64,000 bases of DNA from contig NZ_CP072827.1 of assembly GCF_017916255.1 (NCBI RefSeq), positions 7,341,501-7,405,500 of the forward strand, given 5' to 3'. Both the position numbers and the translations under genes were made by a program. The number at the start of each line of letters is the position of its first letter. Position 1 is the first letter of the stretch. Below, piece by piece: positions 24,376 through 33,441 of the stretch. The stretch is from Streptomyces mobaraensis NBRC 13819 = DSM 40847. Lineage in GTDB: Bacteria; Actinomycetota; Actinomycetes; Streptomycetales; Streptomycetaceae. The notes beneath the pieces were generated by a model. The model saw nothing but the letters and a program-made list of their open reading frames with translations. It was not told the DNA's origin and made no database searches.

Positions 24376-27300
24376 ATGCGATACGGGGTGCTCGGTCCAC
24401 TGGCGGTGTGGGACGACCGAGGCGAACCGGTCAGGGTGCCCGAGGCGAAGGTCAGGGCACTGCTGGCCGACCTGCTGGTGCACGAGGGACGGCCGGTGCC
24501 TGCCGACCGGCTCATCGACGACCTCTGGGGCGACCACCCGCCCGGCAACCCCGCCAACGCCCTCCAGGCCAAGGTCTCCCAGCTGCGCAAGGCGCTCGGC
24601 CGCGACCGCGTCGTACGCCGGCTCCCCGGCTACCGGCTGCGCCTCGACCCCGCCGGCGACGAGGTGGACGCCGACCGGTTCCGGTCCCTGGTCGTCGCGG
24701 CCCGCCGGGAGACGGCGCCGCGCGCACGGGCCGCCCTGCTCACCGAGGCCCTGGAACTCTGGCGCGGCCCCGCCTACGCCGACTTCGCCGACGAGGAGTT
24801 CGCCCGCGCGGCCGTCCACCGGCTCGACGAACAGCGCCTCGCCGTCCTGGAGGAACAGGCCGAGGCCCGCCTCGAAGCCGGCGACCACCTGCTGCTCACC
24901 GGAGAACTCGCCGACCTCGTGGCCCGCCACCCCCTACGGGAGCGCCTGCGCGCCGTCCAGCTCCGGGCCCTCTACCGTTCCGGGCGGCAGAGCGACGCGC
25001 TGGCCTCCTACACGGATCTGCGGAACCGCCTGAGGGGCGAACTGGGCCTCGACCCCGGCCCCGAACTCGTCGCCCTCCATGAGGCGATCCTGCGCCAGGA
25101 CGCTTCGCTCGCGCCCGGAGCGGGGCCGGGGGCGGGAGCGGGAGCGGGGACGGACTCCGGACCGGCGGCGTCTCCACCCGCCCCCCGCACCCCGTCGAAC
25201 CTCCCCGCCCCCCTCACCGCGCTCATCGGAAGGGACCGTTCCCTGGCCCGACTCGACGGGCTCCTCCACACCGAACGCCTCGTCACCCTCACCGGCCCCG
25301 GAGGCGTCGGCAAAACGCGGCTCGCCGTGGAGGCGGCGGCCCGCCTCCCGCACGCCGCCGCGCCGGAGGCCCCGGGCCCCGCCCCCGACGGCGTATGGCT
25401 CGTGGAACTCGCCGGGCGGCACGGCTCCGCCGCGGTCCTCGCGCAGGCGGTCTGCGCGGCCCTGGGCATCCGCGACGACGCCCCCTCCGGGTTCCCCGCC
25501 TTCGGCGGCGCGGCCCCGGCGCCCGTCGAACGGCTCGCGGCGGCCCTCCGCGACCGGCGGACCCTCCTCGTCCTGGACAACTGCGAGCAAGTCATCGACG
25601 CCGCCGCCGAGTTGGTGGCCCTGCTGCTGCGCGCGGCGCCCGGGCTGCGGGTCCTGGCCACCAGCCGGGAGCCGCTCGGTCTCGCGGGGGAGACGGTGTT
25701 CCTGGTCGAACCGCTCGGCCCGGCCGAGGCCGCCGAGCTCTTCGCGGCCCGGGCCGCCGCGGCGGCACCGGGGTTCTCCCTCGCGGAGGCCGACGACGGA
25801 ACGCACGACGCCGTCGCCGAGATCTGCCGCCGCCTCGACGGCCTCCCGCTCGCCCTCGAACTGGCGGCGACCCGCGTACGCGCCCTGGGCGTCAAGGAGT
25901 TGGCGGCCCGCCTCGGGGACCGCTTCCGGGTCCTCACCTCCGGGCGCAGGGGCGCGCCGGCCCGGCAGCAGACCCTCCGGGCGGTGATCGACTGGAGCTG
26001 GGAGCTGCTCGGCGCGCCGGAACGCATCGTCCTGCGGCGCCTGGCCGCGCACGCCGACGGCTGCGCGCTGGACGCCGCGGAGGCGGTGTGCGCGGGGGAC
26101 GGCGTGGCCGCCGAGGAGGTCCTGGACCTGGTCACCCGGCTCGTCGACCGCTCCCTGGTCGTCCGGGTGGACGGCCCGCCCGGCACGGGACCGCGCTACC
26201 GCCTGCTGGAGTCCGTGGCCGCGTACGCCCTGGAGCGCCTCCACGAGATGGAGGACCTCGCCGGCGTACGGGACCGGCACCTGCGCCACTACCTGGACCT
26301 CGCCGAACGGGCCGAACCCCGGCTCCGCGGCGGCGACCAGCGGACGTGGCTCGCCCGCCTCGACGCCGACGCCGCCAATCTCCGGGCGGCGCTCGACGAG
26401 GCGGTGCGGCGCGCGGAGGCGGGCGGCGGTACGGACGAGGCGGTCCGCCTCGCCACCGCCCTCTGCTGGTGGTGGCTGCTGCGCGGACGGCTGCACGAGG
26501 CCCGGCGCGCTCTCACGACCGTCCTCGCGGTCGCCCCGGACGCGGCCGCGCTCCGCGCCCGGCATCGGGCCTTCGCCCTGCTGACCGGGGACGTCTCCGG
26601 CCCCGAGGCCGTCCCGGAAGCGGGGGACGACGACCCCGTCCGGGACGGCCGGACCCTCTGGCTCCTCGCCCACGGACTGTTCGCCGCGGGCTCCGTCGCC
26701 GCGAGCGAGGAGCTCAACGCCCGTGCCCTCGCCCTCTTCACCGAGGCCGGCGACCGGTGGGGCACGGCCGCCGCCCTCGGACTCCGGGCGACGCACGCGC
26801 TGGCCCGGAGCGACCTCGACACCGTCGCCCGGGACGGGCTGCGCAGCGCGGCTCTGTTCCGTGAACTCGGCGACCGCTGGGGCGAGTTGCAGACCGTCCA
26901 GCCCCTCGCCGTCCTCGCCGAGATCAAGGGGGACTACGCGGACGCCGCCCGCCGCCACCACGAGGCGCTGCGCATCGCGCACGACTTCTCCCTGCACACC
27001 GAGATCTCGGCGCGTCTCTCGGGGCTCGGTCGCCTCGCCCTGCTCGCCAAGGACTGGGACCGCGCCCGCGACCTGCACGAACGCGCCCGGCGGCTGGCCG
27101 TCGAACAGGGCTACCGGTACGGCGAGATCCACTCCGACATGGGGCTCGCCCTCGGAGCCCGCCGCTCGGGGGACCTCGATGCCGCCGAGACGTTCCTGAC
27201 GCGCATCCGCGACGGACACGCGGACGTGTCCTCGCCCGCGGGCGACCACCTGCTCCACGCCGAGTTCGGCTTCACGGCCGAACTGCGCGGCGACGCGCGG

Positions 27301-27684
27301 GCGGCTGCCGCCCACCACTTCGCCGGTCTGGACATCGCCCTGGACCTCGCCGAACCCCGCGCCCTCGCCCTCTCCCTGGAGGGCCTGGCCGGCGTGGCGG
27401 CCCTCATCGGCGGCCCGGACCACGCCACCCACGCCGCCTGGCTGCTCGGCGCCGCCGACGCCGCCCGCCGCGGGGTGGGCGCCCCGCTCCCGGCCGCCGA
27501 ACGCGGCGACGTCGACCGCGTCACCGAGACCGCGACGACCGCGATCGGCCCGCACGCCTTCGCCGACGCCTTCCGAAAGGGCGCCGCCCGGCCCCCGGAG
27601 GAGGCGGCCCTGGCGGCACGGGTCCTTCTGGCTCCTGAGGGCGACGGTTGGGGCGGCTCGGGCCCTGCTCGCTCCCGGGGGTGA
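24376..27684 (+). CDS. AfsR/SARP-family regulator with NB-ARC ATPase and TPR region
   Basis: The 1102-aa protein starts MRYGVLGPLAVWDDRGEPVR at ATG 24376. Residues 1-95 are an OmpR-like winged helix (AKVRALLADLL ... NALQAKVSQLRKALGRDRVV, GYRLRLDP). A bacterial transcriptional activation domain follows to about residue 240 (LELWRGPAYADFAD, RLRGELGLDPGPEL). After a Gly/Ala linker comes an STAND/NB-ARC ATPase with P-loop TGPGGVGKTRLA near residue 306 and LLVLDNCEQVIDAA as Walker B. The rest is helical repeat. SARP regulators activate antibiotic genes; AfsR-like ones integrate phosphorylation signals. The C-terminal residues (RVLLAPEGDGWGGSGPARSR) are encoded by the first unit of a degenerate DNA repeat. 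The target is unknown. Confidence 0.92.
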   Translation: MRYGVLGPLAVWDDRGEPVRVPEAKVRALLADLLVHEGRPVPADRLIDDLWGDHPPGNPANALQAKVSQLRKALGRDRVVRRLPGYRLRLDPAGDEVDADRFRSLVVAARRETAPRARAALLTEALELWRGPAYADFADEEFARAAVHRLDEQRLAVLEEQAEARLEAGDHLLLTGELADLVARHPLRERLRAVQLRALYRSGRQSDALASYTDLRNRLRGELGLDPGPELVALHEAILRQDASLAPGAGPGAGAGAGTDSGPAASPPAPRTPSNLPAPLTALIGRDRSLARLDGLLHTERLVTLTGPGGVGKTRLAVEAAARLPHAAAPEAPGPAPDGVWLVELAGRHGSAAVLAQAVCAALGIRDDAPSGFPAFGGAAPAPVERLAAALRDRRTLLVLDNCEQVIDAAAELVALLLRAAPGLRVLATSREPLGLAGETVFLVEPLGPAEAAELFAARAAAAAPGFSLAEADDGTHDAVAEICRRLDGLPLALELAATRVRALGVKELAARLGDRFRVLTSGRRGAPARQQTLRAVIDWSWELLGAPERIVLRRLAAHADGCALDAAEAVCAGDGVAAEEVLDLVTRLVDRSLVVRVDGPPGTGPRYRLLESVAAYALERLHEMEDLAGVRDRHLRHYLDLAERAEPRLRGGDQRTWLARLDADAANLRAALDEAVRRAEAGGGTDEAVRLATALCWWWLLRGRLHEARRALTTVLAVAPDAAALRARHRAFALLTGDVSGPEAVPEAGDDDPVRDGRTLWLLAHGLFAAGSVAASEELNARALALFTEAGDRWGTAAALGLRATHALARSDLDTVARDGLRSAALFRELGDRWGELQTVQPLAVLAEIKGDYADAARRHHEALRIAHDFSLHTEISARLSGLGRLALLAKDWDRARDLHERARRLAVEQGYRYGEIHSDMGLALGARRSGDLDAAETFLTRIRDGHADVSSPAGDHLLHAEFGFTAELRGDARAAAAHHFAGLDIALDLAEPRALALSLEGLAGVAALIGGPDHATHAAWLLGAADAARRGVGAPLPAAERGDVDRVTETATTAIGPHAFADAFRKGAARPPEEAALAARVLLAPEGDGWGGSGPARSRG

Positions 27685-27930
27685 CGGTCCTGGCGGGGCG
27701 GTCTTCTTTGCTCCTGGGGGCGTTCCTGGTGAGACGGGACGCCCCCTTTCTCGGGGGTGGGGGTCCTGCTTGCTCTCGGGGGCGGAGGCCCTGCCGAGAC
27801 GCGTCCTGCTCGCTCCCGGGGTGACGGTCCTGGCGTTCTCGGGGGTGACGGCCCTGATGGCTCGGGTCCTCCTCCCCCGGGAGCGACGGACCTGGCGGCC
27901 CGAGGTCCCTTCGCTCCCAAGGAGCGGCGG
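27626..27930. repeat. Degenerate GC-rich repeat patch, about nine units
   Basis: Roughly nine imperfect copies, spaced 30-40 bp, of a unit resembling CTCGCTCCCGGGGGTGACGG followed by TCCTGGCG. Two copies (starting near 27671 and 27808) differ by a single G. The first copy lies inside the 3' end of the AfsR-like gene, the others in the spacer. The patch codes for nothing recognisable and may have expanded by slippage or recombination. Confidence 0.65.
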
Positions 27931-28270
27931 GCGGCCACGCGTGATGCCGGCGCCGCGCCGGCCGCCAGGGCCGTGGACGGGGAGCGCGCCCCGGTCAGCC
28001 GCGGTGGCTCCGGCGGTGTCGGTCGTGCCGCCGCGGACGGAAGCGCGAAGCGTGGTCGGTACGCCGTTGCCGCCGGCCGGGGACGGCACGCTCACGCACG
28101 GTCATCGGCCCGCCGGCGTCGCCGGCGCGGCAGCGCCTACCCGCGCCGTGCGCCCCCCGACCGCGGGTGCCTGACTGGCGGCTCCCGACCGGCCCGGGGA
28201 TGCTGGGACGAAGTGGTGGCACGAGGCAGGGCGGACGCCGGGCAGGGCAGGCACGGGCGGGAGCAGGCGG
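27685..28270. other. Long intergenic region upstream of the phosphatase gene
   Basis: This is a 586-base stretch without a convincing gene. The first 245 bases are the degenerate repeat patch. The rest (27931-28270) contains open frames of unnatural composition that lack start signals. No clear promoter was found for the phosphatase gene at 28271; its ribosome-binding site is only a weak GGGAG. Confidence 0.5.
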
Positions 28271-29446
28271 GTGAGGGCACCGAACGCGCGACGCGGTACG
28301 ACCGCCGGGCGCGGGCGCCCCGGACGGCCGCCGCTGCGGCCGCTCCTGCCGCTGCTGCCGGTCCTGCTGCTGGTCGCCGGCGCCCTTCTCGACTACTCGA
28401 CCTCCCCGCACTTCAGCGCGGAGGCGTTCTACACCGCCGCGCCCATGACGGCCGCCGCGCTGCTGTCCCTGCGCGCCACCGTCCTCGCCGGGCTGGGCGC
28501 CTGCCTGGTGGACGCCGCGTTGCTGCACCACTTCGGCTTCCTGGGCGACTCGGGCGGCCGTAGCGAGCTGGCGGCGGTCGCCACCGTCTGGGCCCTCGCC
28601 GTCCTCGTCAACCGCCTGATGTACCTGAGCGACGTACGCCTCGCCTCGGCGCGCCGCGTCGCCCTCGCCGTCCAGCGGGCCGTGCTCCCACGGCTCCCGC
28701 CGTCGATCGGCTGCCTGCGGATCGCGGTGCGCTACCGGTCGGCGGTGGGCGACGCGGAGATCGGCGGCGACCTCTACGGCGTGCAGGACTCGCCGTACGG
28801 GGTGCGGTGTGTGATCGGCGACGTGCGCGGCAAGGGCCTGGAGGCGGTCAAGGCGGTGGACGTGGCGCTGGGCGCCTTCCGTGAAGGCGCCGAGGACGCC
28901 CCGGCCCTGCCCGGCCTCGCGGCCCGGCTGGAACGCGCCCTGCGCCGCGAGGCGAGCGGCCGCAGCGGACCCGAACGCGTCGAGGGGTTCGTCACCGGCG
29001 TCCTGGCCGAGTTCCCGCCCGCGTGCGCCGAACTGCGCCTCGTCAACCGCGGCCACCCGCCGCCGCTCCTGCTGTCCGACGGGACGGTACGCACCCTGGA
29101 ACCGTCCGAACCCGCCCTCCCACTGGCCCTGGGCGACCTCGGCGCCGTCCCGGACCGGACCGACACCGTGCCGTTCCCGCCCGGCGCGACGCTGCTCCTC
29201 TACACCGACGGCCTCACCGAGGCGCGCGACCGGGACGGTGTCTTCTACGACCCGGAAACCACCCTGGCGGGGCGCCGGTTCGCGGGGCCCGACGCGCTGC
29301 TGGAGGCGGTGCTCGCCGATGTGACCCGGCACACCGGCGGCCGCATCACCGACGACATGGCCCTGCTCGCCATTACTCGCGACGGGAACGGGAACGGGAA
29401 CGGGAACGGGGAGGAGGGCGAGGACATGGACGGCCCGGAGGCGTGA
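28271..29446 (+). CDS. Membrane-anchored SpoIIE-type PP2C phosphatase
   Basis: The 391-aa protein has three to four N-terminal hydrophobic segments (PLLPLLPVLLLVAGALLDYS near residue 25, then about 50-75 and 95-115), followed by a PP2C-like SpoIIE domain. Typical motifs are AVQRAVLPRLPPSIGCLRIA, EIGGDLYGVQDSPYGV, CVIGDVRGKGLEAVK, LVNRGHPPPLLL, LLLYTDGLTEARDRDG and the final GGRITDDMALLAI with the metal-binding Asp pair. Such enzymes dephosphorylate anti-sigma-factor antagonists in partner-switching. No kinase or antagonist gene is adjacent. The tail is encoded by four copies of the hexamer CGGGAA (29383-29406), giving a Gly-Asn run that is prone to length variation. Confidence 0.9.
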   Translation: MRAPNARRGTTAGRGRPGRPPLRPLLPLLPVLLLVAGALLDYSTSPHFSAEAFYTAAPMTAAALLSLRATVLAGLGACLVDAALLHHFGFLGDSGGRSELAAVATVWALAVLVNRLMYLSDVRLASARRVALAVQRAVLPRLPPSIGCLRIAVRYRSAVGDAEIGGDLYGVQDSPYGVRCVIGDVRGKGLEAVKAVDVALGAFREGAEDAPALPGLAARLERALRREASGRSGPERVEGFVTGVLAEFPPACAELRLVNRGHPPPLLLSDGTVRTLEPSEPALPLALGDLGAVPDRTDTVPFPPGATLLLYTDGLTEARDRDGVFYDPETTLAGRRFAGPDALLEAVLADVTRHTGGRITDDMALLAITRDGNGNGNGNGEEGEDMDGPEA

Positions 29447-29470
29447 GCCCCACCGGCCCACCTCCTCCCC

Positions 29471-31498
29471 TCAGCCCTCCTCCGCACCTCCCAACCGGAC
29501 CGTCGCGACGACGATGACCTCGTCCCGGTCCGCCCACCGCCGTGCCGTCTCCTTGTGCGGGTTGACCCACAGCCCGTAGCGCGGGCCGTGGGCGGCGCCG
29601 GCGTGGTCGCGGTAGCCGATGGCGCACTCGCCGTGCCGCCGGGCGGCCTCGACCACCGTGGCGAACGAGGCCGTGGCGCCGGCCCGGACGTAGTGGGAGG
29701 ACGGGCGGAGCAGGATCTCGTTCCCGCCGGCGGAGAACAACTCGTGGAAGACGGCGGCCAGATGACGGTTCTGCGAGATCTGTGCCATCAGCAGGCCGAT
29801 GAGCTTGCCGCTGACGATGAAATCGGCCCCCGGGCTGACCGGGGCCAGGGCCCGGTTGCGGTCGTCGGTCATCTCGGTGACCACCGGCAGCTCCCGCCCG
29901 GACGCCGCCTCCAACGCGCGCAGCAACAGCAGCGTCACCAGGGTGCGGTCGTCCGGTTCCTCGGTGACGCCGCCCGGGCCGGGCACCGGATCCGGGCCGA
30001 GGACGATCACGCTGTCGTACGACCCGGCGTCCACCGCGTCGACCGTCCCCTGGTCGGCGGGGTCGCCGGGCCGCAGGGCGACGGACAGGGCGGCCCCGGC
30101 GTCGGTGTCGGCGGCGCGCACGGCGGCGGCCGTCGTGACCGTGGCCTCGGCGACGACGTCCACGACGGAACCCGGCGCCGTGTAGCGACGCAGCCGGCCC
30201 ACGATGAGCGGGGCCCGCCGGTTCCAGCCCAGCAGCAGCACCCGCTCCGGCCGCCGTCGCTCCGCGGGGACGTCCGTGACGATCACCGCTTCGTCGACCA
30301 CCGGCGGCCGTTCCGCCAGGACGGCGGTGTCGTCGTCGCGGGTGACGACCACGATCCGGTCGTCCGCGCCGATCACCGCCTCCGACGGCGGGTTGAGCGC
30401 GAGCGCGCCGTCGGCGCGGACCAGGCCCACGGCGGACGACGTCGCGTACGCCAGGAGCGCCTCCCCGAACGTCCGCCCCGCCAGGGCCGGTTCGCGGACG
30501 GTGTAGAACTCGTCGCCCTCGAAGTCCAGGAGCTCCTGGTAGACGAGGGACAGACCGGGCCTGCGGGCGGACTGGACGATCAGCCGGGCGGTGATGTCGT
30601 CGGTCTCCAGGACCACGCCGCCTTCCCCGGCGGCCAGGGAGGCGGCGAGCCGGTAACGGGCGTCCCGGACGGCCGCCACGACCCACACGCCCGTCCCGTT
30701 CGCCGTGCCGTCCGCCACCCCGTCCACATCGCCGTGCCCGCCGTCCTCCCCGCCCGGGGGAGCGGCCGCCCCGGCGGCGTCCGGCCCGTACGCGGCCCGG
30801 GCCGCCGCCCGCAGCGCCAGCAGCGTCTTGACCACCTCGGCGTCCCCCGAGGGCCCGTCCCGCGGCAGGACGAGGACCGCGCCGGCGGTGTGCGGACTCA
30901 CCCGGGGCAGGACGGCGGGATCGGTGGTGGAGCCGCTGCGGCAGATGAGCCTGGTGCCGCCGGTCGGGCCGACCTTGATGTGCAGCGCGTCCTCCATGGC
31001 CGTCTTGTCCCGGTCGGCCAGGACGGCGACGGCGGCCCGCCGCTGATTGGCGTTGGCGGCGACCAGCTCCGCCACCACGGTGAACACCTGCTCGGACCAG
31101 CCGAGCACCACCACGTGCCCGTCCTCCAGCACCGTCGACCGGCCCCTGCGCAGGGCCGCCATCCGCTCGTTGACCCCGGCGGTGATCAGACCCACGAGGG
31201 CCGAGACGTAGATCAGGGCGACCAGGGCGAGGATCACGGACAGCAGTACCTGCGCCGGTGGTCCCACCAGCCCGCCCAGCCGCAGTGTGTCGCCCGCGTG
31301 GTGCCAGACCCGGGCCAGCTTCCCCGGCAGGGTGGCGGGCGCGTCCCGCGCCGTCCACACCATCAGCGCGCTGACCGGGACGACCACGGCCAGGCAGGCC
31401 AGGACCAGCCAGCCGATGAGGGCGTAGGCCCCGCGTGCCAACGTGTTGTCGAACCAGTAGCCCGCCCGTTTCCCCCACCGTGAGCGCCGCCGCGCCAT
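29471..31498 (-). CDS. CASTOR/POLLUX-like channel protein with TrkA-N domains
   Basis: The 675-aa protein starts MARRRSRWGKRAGYWFDNTL at ATG 31498. Two N-terminal membrane helices (ALIGWLVLACLAVVVPVSAL, then QVLLSVILALVALIYVSALV) flank a loop. The filter-like segment is not a classic TVGYG. A first Rossmann/TrkA-N-like domain follows: HVVVLGWSEQVFTVVAELVA, LVLPRDGPSGDAEVVKTLLA. A second has RVLLLGWNRRAPLIVGRLRR and SYDSVIVLGPDPVPGPGG. This is the architecture of the actinobacterial 'NAD-binding' relatives of plant CASTOR/POLLUX and of RCK-gated channels. It probably moves potassium or calcium, inferred from the family. It is convergent with the phosphatase gene (24 bp apart). Confidence 0.85.
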   Translation of the reverse strand: MARRRSRWGKRAGYWFDNTLARGAYALIGWLVLACLAVVVPVSALMVWTARDAPATLPGKLARVWHHAGDTLRLGGLVGPPAQVLLSVILALVALIYVSALVGLITAGVNERMAALRRGRSTVLEDGHVVVLGWSEQVFTVVAELVAANANQRRAAVAVLADRDKTAMEDALHIKVGPTGGTRLICRSGSTTDPAVLPRVSPHTAGAVLVLPRDGPSGDAEVVKTLLALRAAARAAYGPDAAGAAAPPGGEDGGHGDVDGVADGTANGTGVWVVAAVRDARYRLAASLAAGEGGVVLETDDITARLIVQSARRPGLSLVYQELLDFEGDEFYTVREPALAGRTFGEALLAYATSSAVGLVRADGALALNPPSEAVIGADDRIVVVTRDDDTAVLAERPPVVDEAVIVTDVPAERRRPERVLLLGWNRRAPLIVGRLRRYTAPGSVVDVVAEATVTTAAAVRAADTDAGAALSVALRPGDPADQGTVDAVDAGSYDSVIVLGPDPVPGPGGVTEEPDDRTLVTLLLLRALEAASGRELPVVTEMTDDRNRALAPVSPGADFIVSGKLIGLLMAQISQNRHLAAVFHELFSAGGNEILLRPSSHYVRAGATASFATVVEAARRHGECAIGYRDHAGAAHGPRYGLWVNPHKETARRWADRDEVIVVATVRLGGAEEG

Positions 31499-31761
31499 GA
31501 CCGCCCCCTCGCCTGCCCGGCCGTCGCCCACCCGGCCCGGCCTCCCCCCTCGCACACCGCCGCCCCCGGGCTCGTGGGAGCCCGATCGCGTGGTTACAGC
31601 GTGACAGGGTGAGGCCAGGAGAACGGACGTACGGATGCTTTTTCACTCCTTCGGGGGGCGCGTTCCCCTCTCGCCCCCGCCGTCGCCGGAGCCCCGGCGC
31701 TCGCGCACGAGCGCCGCGGCACCCTTGCGCCCGCCCGCGGACATGCAGTGCGCTGGCGCGC

Positions 31762-33407
31762 ATGAAGAGAAGCGACACGAAGAGAAGCGACACGAAGAGA
31801 AGCGAGTGGAGCACGAGACGAACGAGGCGACGGTCGACCGCCGCCCTGGTCACCGTCCTGGCCACGGCCGCCCTGTCGGCCGGAGCGGCGTACCCGGCGA
31901 CACCTCCGCCCGCCGCCCGCCACCCGTCGGCACCGGAACCGCCGCGACTCGCGCCGCCCGGGCCGCCGGGACCGGCGGGCATCGACCTGGACACCGCGAC
32001 CATCCCCCGGCTGCAGGCCCGCATGGCCGACGGCACCCTGACCTCGTCCGCGCTGACCCGCGCCTACCTGCGGCGGATCGCCGCCGTCGACCCCAAGGTC
32101 AACGCGGTGCTGCGCACCGACCCGACCGCCTTGCGGCAGGCGGCGGCCAGCGACGCCAGGCACCGGCGCGGCACCGCGCGCGGGCCCTCGACGGGATCCC
32201 CGTCCTGCTCAAGGACAACATCGACACCCGGGACCTGCCGACCACGGCCGGATCGGCCGCCCTCACCGGGAAGCCGCCCCGGGCCGACGCCCCACTGGTG
32301 ACCCGGCTGCGGGCGGCGGGCGCGGTGATCCTCGGCAAGACGAACCTGTCCGAGTGGGCCAACTTCCGCGCCGACAAGCCGACGTCGGGCTGGTCGGCGG
32401 TGGGCGGCCAGACGCACAACCCCTACGTCCTCGACCGCAACCCGTGCGGCTCGTCCTCCGGTTCGGCCGCCGCGCTCGCCGCCTCGCTGGCCCAGGTGGC
32501 GATCGGCACCGAGACGGACGGCTCCATCGTGTGCCCGGCCGGGATGAACGGGGTGGTCGGCCACAAGCCCAGCCTGGGGCTGGTCGACCAGGCCGGCGTG
32601 GTCCCCATCTCCGCCGAGCAGGACACCGCCGGCCCCCTGGCGCGTAACGTCACCGACGCCGCCCTCACCCTCGCCGTCCTCGCCGGCTCCCGCGTGCCCC
32701 AGGCGCCCTCCGGGCGGGAGGACCTGCGCGGCAAGCGGATCGGCCTGTGGCGGCTGCCCGAGCTCGGCCCCGGCGTGGACGCCCTGATGACCCGCACGGC
32801 CCGGACCCTGCGCGCCGCCGGAGCGGAGGTCGTCGAGGTGACGCCGCCCTACCAGCGGCGCCTCGCCGAGCTCGAATACCCCGCCCTGCTCAGCGAGTTC
32901 CACCGGGACATCGACGCCTACCTCGCCACCCGCGACGGCCCGCGCGACCTCGCCGCGCTGAACGAGTTCACCCGGACCCACCCGGCCGAACGGACCTGCT
33001 TCGCGGGCCGGGAACTCTTCGAGCGCGCCCTCGCCGCCCCCGCCGCCGGCAGCCCGGAGCACCGGGCGGTCCGCGCCGAACTCAAGGACCTGGCCCGGCG
33101 GTCCGTCGACGAGACCCTGGCCGCCCACCGGCTGGACGCCCTCGCGGCCCCGGCCAACCCGCCCGCCTGGACGACGGACTGCGCCCGTGGCGACAACGAC
33201 GTCATCCCCTCCTCCACCCCCGCCGCCGTGGCCGGCTACCCCTCCCTGGCCCTGCCGGCCGGGTTCGTCGGCGAACTCCCCGTCGGCCTGCTGCTGACGG
33301 CCGGTGACCGTCAGGACGCCCGGCTGCTGTCCCTGGGCGCGGCCGTCGAGCACCGGCTGCCCGCCCGGCGCGCGCCGCGCTACCTCCCGACGACGCCCGT
33401 CCCGTAA
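31762..33407 (+). pseudogene. Secreted amidase-signature enzyme, single frameshift
   Basis: The N-terminal frame from ATG 31762 encodes a signal peptide (TRRRSTAALVTVLATAALSA) and the opening of an amidase, LQARMADGTLTSSALTRAYL. At 32187-32200 the frame changes. The conserved continuation DGIPVLLKDNIDTRDLPTTA is reached only if CGCGGGCCCTCGAC gains one C, which restores R-G-P-L-D-G. Downstream everything is intact: NPCGSSSGSAAALAASLAQV carries the Ser-cis-Ser-Lys amidase motif and the protein ends at 33407. The restored length of about 548 aa is normal for actinobacterial exported amidases. Either this is a recent pseudogene or a homopolymer sequencing error. It begins with a 15-bp tandem repeat. 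Confidence 0.85.
31764..31806 (+). repeat. 15-bp tandem repeat at the amidase start
   Basis: The unit GAAGAGAAGCGACAC is repeated almost three times directly after the start codon, giving KRSDTKRSDTKRSE in the signal-peptide n-region. A whole-codon unit changes length without changing frame. Confidence 0.85.
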
Positions 33408-33441
33408 GTCCCGGCCGCACCGCGCCGGTTACGATCACCCG

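Noticed and set aside
24934..28095. A 1053-residue minus-strand frame opposite the AfsR-like gene
   Set aside because: No family motifs, low-complexity composition, and fully antisense to a clear regulator gene.
27770..28174. Possible small protein gene in the repeat-rich spacer
   Set aside because: No ribosome-binding site, codon use unlike its neighbours, and it overlaps the degenerate repeats.
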